A stretch of 64,000 nt of DNA from Litoreibacter arenae DSM 19593. GTDB taxonomy: Bacteria > Pseudomonadota > Alphaproteobacteria > Rhodobacterales > Rhodobacteraceae. The notes below the pieces were generated by a model that had not been told where the DNA came from, did no database searches, and was given only the letters and a program-made list of their open reading frames with translations. The DNA lies in NCBI RefSeq assembly GCF_000442275.2, contig NZ_KE557314.1:651085-715084 (forward strand), read 5' to 3'. Shown here piece after piece: positions 60,387 through 64,000 of this stretch (the first letter of the stretch is position 1; every line of letters begins with the position of its first letter). The translations under genes were made by a program, and so were the position numbers.

Positions 60387-61849
60387 TGCGCGTTTCCAAA
60401 CTACCGCTGATAATTGGCTTTCCACTGATCCTTGGTGCTTGCGCAACGGCAATCCCTAGAGCCTATACCGAACCAAAAGCAGGCTTTGCAAACGTGTCGG
60501 GCCAGACCTCTGCTGCTATCGGCAAGCGGACCGCATTCGCGCAGACCCAAGCCGAAACTGTCGCATTAAAGCGCGAAGTCCATGGCATGGTACACCGCAA
60601 GACGATTTCTGCGGAAACGGCAGTTCAGGTCGCCCTTTTTAACAATAAGGGTTTACAGGCGTCCTATGCAAATGTCGGCTTGTCTGCTGCGGAGGCGTGG
60701 CAGCAAGCGACGCCAGAAAACCCTATCGTGTCTATTGGAATCTTAGGTATTGGAGCGCCCGAACTTGGTGCCTACCGAGCCATTGAAGGATTAATCCGTG
60801 CGAACATCTTGGATGCAACGACTCGCAAACAACGGATGGCCATTGCTGATGCGAGTTTTCGACAAGCTCAATTAGGTGCGGTTGATGATACCCTGGCACT
60901 TGCCAATCAGACGCGTCAGGCATGGATCAACGCAGTCTCGGCGTTCGAAGTCGTTAGCTATCTCAAACGGGCAAAGGCCACATCAGATGCTGGGTCTGAG
61001 CTCGCACGGAAGCTTGGCGAAACCGGTGCGCTCAATAAGGCCGGTCAAGCCCGTGAGCAGGCGTTCAATGCTGAATTGGCAGGCCAGTTGGCGCAGGCCC
61101 GTTTGAACGCGACTAAGGCAAAGGAAGACCTGACCCGACTAATGGGGCTTTGGGGAACCGAAGTTGACTACTATGTGCCAGACGCGTTGCCCGCCTTACC
61201 ACGGTCCGTCGGAAGAGTGGCTGATATTGAAGCCAAAGCACTGAGCAACCGCGTCGACCTGCGCGTTGCGAAATTAGGTTTGGAAGCACAGGCAAAAGCC
61301 TTTGGTTTGACTGACCAGACTCGCATTGTCAGTGATCTTGAGATTGTCGGTGGTGCGGAACTTGAACGGGAAGTCGGTGAAGACGGCGACATTGAAAAGG
61401 ACGTAACGCCGCAGGTTGAACTGGAATTTGCAATCCCGATCTATGACACCGGCAAGGCCCGGATGCGCAAGGCAGAGTTGTCGTACCTTCAGGCGGCTAA
61501 CGTTCTGGCTGAAAAGGCAGTGAACGTCCGGTCCGAGGCACGTGGGGCTGAAACCTCCTACCACGCGTCCTACAAAATCGCTCGGCACTACCGCGACGTT
61601 CTGGTGCCGTTGCGCCAGACGGTCGAGGAAGAAGGCCTGCTGTCCTACAACGGCATGATCACCAACACCTTCGAGTTGCTCACCGACGTGCGCGAAAAGC
61701 TCGGCGCATCGCTGGAAGCGGCGAACGCAAAACGCGAATTCTACATGGCTCAAGCCGATCTGACTGCTGCCATCTACGGCGGTGGTGCAGGCGGTGGCGG
61801 CGATGGAGAGAGCGCAACACTTGCCGCCGGTGGCGGCGCAGGACACTGA
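60386..61849 (+). CDS. TolC-family outer-membrane lipoprotein
   Basis: A 487-residue outer-membrane efflux protein. Signal with lipobox LILGAC (Cys19), two OEP repeats with long helices (SAETAVQVALFNNKGLQAS; ELEFAIPIYDTGKARMRKA and SYHASYKIARHYRDV) and a glycine-rich tail ending GGGAGH. TolC-family members form export ducts with RND or similar pumps. No inner-membrane pump or adaptor is encoded in the visible island, so its partner lies outside or elsewhere. GGAGG precedes the ATG. Confidence 0.86.
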   Translation: MRVSKLPLIIGFPLILGACATAIPRAYTEPKAGFANVSGQTSAAIGKRTAFAQTQAETVALKREVHGMVHRKTISAETAVQVALFNNKGLQASYANVGLSAAEAWQQATPENPIVSIGILGIGAPELGAYRAIEGLIRANILDATTRKQRMAIADASFRQAQLGAVDDTLALANQTRQAWINAVSAFEVVSYLKRAKATSDAGSELARKLGETGALNKAGQAREQAFNAELAGQLAQARLNATKAKEDLTRLMGLWGTEVDYYVPDALPALPRSVGRVADIEAKALSNRVDLRVAKLGLEAQAKAFGLTDQTRIVSDLEIVGGAELEREVGEDGDIEKDVTPQVELEFAIPIYDTGKARMRKAELSYLQAANVLAEKAVNVRSEARGAETSYHASYKIARHYRDVLVPLRQTVEEEGLLSYNGMITNTFELLTDVREKLGASLEAANAKREFYMAQADLTAAIYGGGAGGGGDGESATLAAGGGAGH

Positions 61850-61862
61850 AAGGACTGATGAT

Positions 61863-63221
61863 ATGTTAAATAGACGTCAATTACTCGGGGCCGGTGCTGC
61901 TGGTGCTGCGCTCGTCTCTTCCCAAGGGTGGGGCAAGACCACGAACATGGGTCTGCCAGAGGCCGCTCAGATGGACAGTGCGGCAACGGCAGTCACGCCG
62001 CGCCCATCATCTGGGCCGGATTACAATCCTGTCGTGACGCTGAACGGCTGGACCCTGCCGCACCGGATGAACAACGGGGTGAAGGAATTTCATCTTGTTG
62101 CCGAACCGGTGGAGCGTGAAATGGCCGATGGCATGATCGCGCATCTGTGGGGCTACAACGGCCAATCCACAGGCCCCACCATCGAAGCGGTCGAAGGTGA
62201 CCGCATCCGCATCTACGTTACAAACAGGCTGCCGGAGGAAACTTCGGTCCACTGGCACGGTCTGATCCTGCCGTCGGGTATGGACGGCGTCGTTGGCCTG
62301 AGCCACCCCGGCATCAAACCCGGCAAGACCTTCATCTACGAGTTCGACTTAATCAAGTCCGGCACGTTTATGTATCACCCGCACGCCGATGAGATGACCC
62401 AGATGGCGATGGGGATGATGGGCATGTTTGTCGTTCACCCAAAGGACCCGACCTTCATGCCGGTCGATCGCGACTTCTTGATCATGCTAAACGCATTCGA
62501 CATTGATCCCGGCACCTATGTGCCCCGCATCATGACGATGGCAGACTTCAATCTCTGGACCTGGAACAGCCGTATCTTCCCTGACATCGACCCACTGGTC
62601 GTTAACAAGGGGGATAAGGTCCGCGTCCGCGTCGGAAACCTGACGATGACGAACCACCCGATCCATATGCACGGTTACGACTTCAAGGTCACTTGTACAG
62701 ACGGTGGTTGGGTGCCGGAGTCTGCACAATGGCCCGAAGTCAGTATCGACATTCCCGTGGGTGCGATGCGGGCCTATGAATTTGTCGCCGACAATCTTGG
62801 CGACTGGGCGATCCATTGCCACAAGTCACACCATACTATGAATGCCATGGGCCATGATGTGCCGACATTCATCGGCGTGAACAAAGATCAGCTGACCCAA
62901 AAAATCCGCAAGTTTCAGCCTGAATACATGCCCATGGGCACCGCAGGTATGGGGGACATGGCCAAAATGGAAATGCCGCTGCCGGACAACACCATCCCGA
63001 TGATGACGGGTTGGGGACCGCACGGACCCATTGAGATGGGCGGCATGTTCTCCGTCGTAAAGGTGCGGGACGGCATCGACGCGGACGATTATTCCGATCC
63101 CGGCTGGTATGATAACCCTCCGGGCGAGCAGGCCTATGAATGGACGGGCGAATTGCCCGAATTCGCGTCTAACAACAGCGCCAAAACCATTCTCACACCA
63201 AAACCAACCTCGAAGGGCTGA
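61863..63221 (+). CDS. Multicopper oxidase, Tat-exported (copper-tolerance type)
   Basis: A 452-residue copper oxidase. Twin-arginine signal LNRRQLLGAGAAGAALV. Cu ligands: HWHG (130-133), YHPHAD (171-176), HPIHMHG (265-271) and HCHKSHH (318-324), the complete T1/T2/T3 set. A Met-rich C-terminal segment (MPMGTAGMGDMAKMEMPLP) is typical of periplasmic Cu(I) oxidases. It should oxidise Cu(I) to the less toxic Cu(II). Coupled closely to the TolC-family gene and followed by the cupredoxin-CusF gene. Confidence 0.93.
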   Translation: MLNRRQLLGAGAAGAALVSSQGWGKTTNMGLPEAAQMDSAATAVTPRPSSGPDYNPVVTLNGWTLPHRMNNGVKEFHLVAEPVEREMADGMIAHLWGYNGQSTGPTIEAVEGDRIRIYVTNRLPEETSVHWHGLILPSGMDGVVGLSHPGIKPGKTFIYEFDLIKSGTFMYHPHADEMTQMAMGMMGMFVVHPKDPTFMPVDRDFLIMLNAFDIDPGTYVPRIMTMADFNLWTWNSRIFPDIDPLVVNKGDKVRVRVGNLTMTNHPIHMHGYDFKVTCTDGGWVPESAQWPEVSIDIPVGAMRAYEFVADNLGDWAIHCHKSHHTMNAMGHDVPTFIGVNKDQLTQKIRKFQPEYMPMGTAGMGDMAKMEMPLPDNTIPMMTGWGPHGPIEMGGMFSVVKVRDGIDADDYSDPGWYDNPPGEQAYEWTGELPEFASNNSAKTILTPKPTSKG

Positions 63222-63267
63222 CATGCCCTTCGTCATATCCAACCAAACCAATCTACAGGGCAATCAA

Positions 63268-63993
63268 ATGAAAAAGCTTCTTCTGACGACGACCTTCGCT
63301 ATGGCACTGTCGCTACCAGCATACGCTTCGGGCACACATAGCGATGGACATGGTGAAAATGAGACCGCCGAGCAGGCAACAATGATGATCGGTATGCCGG
63401 GCGAGGCCACAAAAGTGGATCGGACGATTGATGTCACACTGCTCGAAAACGACGAAGGCCAAATGCTGATCGAGAGTGAAGACCTGAACATAGCGGCAGG
63501 CGAAACCATCCGCTTCAACATCACCAACAAGGGTGAGCTGGAGCATGAGTTTGTTCTCGACACAATCGAGCGCAATGCCGAGCACAAGATCGAAATGGCC
63601 AAGATGGACATGGAGCACGACGATCCGAACAGTATTCGTCTGGATGCAGGAGCTTCGGGCGAGGTCGTTTGGACTTTCGCCAACGCGGGTACTTTTGAGG
63701 CGGCCTGCCTGATCGCCGGCCATTACGAGTCCGGAATGTACCGTGAGATTGCCGTCAGCGAGCAGATGGCGAAGGCCGATGTTGAATACTCGACCGGCAC
63801 GATCAAGAAAATCGACGCCAAAGCTGGCAAAGTAACAATCATTCACGGACCTTTGGTGACCCTTGATATGCCTGCAATGACGATGGTGTTCCGGGCCGAC
63901 GAGACGATGATCGCAAATATGTCGGAAGGTCAGGACATCGAGTTTGTCGCCGACCGCGTCAAAGGCAAACTAACCGTTACGCAAATGAAATAG
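63268..63993 (+). CDS. Cupredoxin-CusF fusion protein
   Basis: A 241-residue periplasmic protein. Signal MKKLLLTTTFAMALSLPAYA; a cupredoxin domain with type 1 copper ligands around H93 (GELEHEFVLD) and C147/H152/M157 (AACLIAGHYESGMYRE); then about residues 175-241 a CusF-like domain (STGTIKKIDAKAGKVTIIHG, TLDMPAMTMVF). It probably receives or buffers copper from the multicopper oxidase and efflux parts. Fusion of the two copper-binding domains is notable. The start at 63268 gives a clean signal peptide. Confidence 0.85.
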   Translation: MKKLLLTTTFAMALSLPAYASGTHSDGHGENETAEQATMMIGMPGEATKVDRTIDVTLLENDEGQMLIESEDLNIAAGETIRFNITNKGELEHEFVLDTIERNAEHKIEMAKMDMEHDDPNSIRLDAGASGEVVWTFANAGTFEAACLIAGHYESGMYREIAVSEQMAKADVEYSTGTIKKIDAKAGKVTIIHGPLVTLDMPAMTMVFRADETMIANMSEGQDIEFVADRVKGKLTVTQMK

Positions 63994-64000
63994 GAATTTC

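Noticed and set aside
1-64000. CRISPR array, prophage genome or replication origin
   Set aside because: No spaced direct repeats, no phage packaging or tail module beyond the spike-like genes, and no dnaA-box clusters or rep genes were seen.

Overview
The window looks like a chromosomal segment of a marine alphaproteobacterium, most likely family Rhodobacteraceae (Roseobacter group). Evidence: high-GC tightly packed genes, many ATGA or TAATG start/stop junctions, a Paracoccus-type cytochrome c550, DUF2794, a gene-transfer-agent (GTA) type head-spike base protein and the rsfS-rlmH, gpmI-envC-ctpA-rppH and leuCD gene orders. All assignments come from reading sequence; no database search was run.

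Layout. 1-5600: a partial App1-like gene, HupE/UreJ and DUF4198 genes whose start codons share one CATG, a candidate structured RNA, DUF2794, and an NlpC/P60 + leucyl aminopeptidase operon. 5700-7690: beta-carbonic anhydrase, SbtA-type bicarbonate permease and an SbtB-like PII protein, a compact inorganic-carbon operon. 7690-27220: housekeeping (DUF4139 protein, asd, an ABC exporter with two glycosyltransferases, tRNA-Pro(CGG), EamA transporter, leuB, LysR with a divergent epimerase-like gene, leuC-leuD, an MscS channel, cytochrome c, SDR-idi, rsfS-rlmH).

27300-42590: a surface-polysaccharide region of Wzx/Wzy type (pyruvyl transferase, FrhB-like Fe-S protein, flippase, sulfotransferase, O-antigen-ligase/polymerase-like protein, two GT2 enzymes, a split PssD/PssE glycosyltransferase, an ExoY/WbaP-type initiating transferase, Wzz-like protein, a CpsD-like protein with a degenerate P-loop, and two hexapeptide acetyltransferases). 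A GTA-type head-spike base gene lies at its left edge, and a 705-residue esterase-like/lectin-like protein, possibly a spike or fibre, sits inside it. This pairing of a putative capsule receptor locus with putative capsule-binding spike genes is one of the two most interesting features.

42650-56600: housekeeping again (gpmI, EnvC-like factor, ctpA, rppH, gltB / alpha-beta hydrolase / gltD, uppP, an NDUFA9-like protein). At 56782-56867 is tRNA-Leu(CAG). Directly after it the sequence becomes AT-rich and degenerate for about 1.45 kb, with relics of IS6-like and IS30-like transposases and a truncated resolvase start. This leads into a copper-resistance island (58327 to the window end): DUF305 protein, a glutaredoxin-MauE fusion pseudogene killed by a frameshift and a nonsense codon, a small exported Cys-motif protein, a lipoprotein, a TolC-family lipoprotein, a Tat-exported multicopper oxidase, and a cupredoxin-CusF fusion. 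Two MerR/CueR-like dyads precede island genes, although no regulator is visible in the window.
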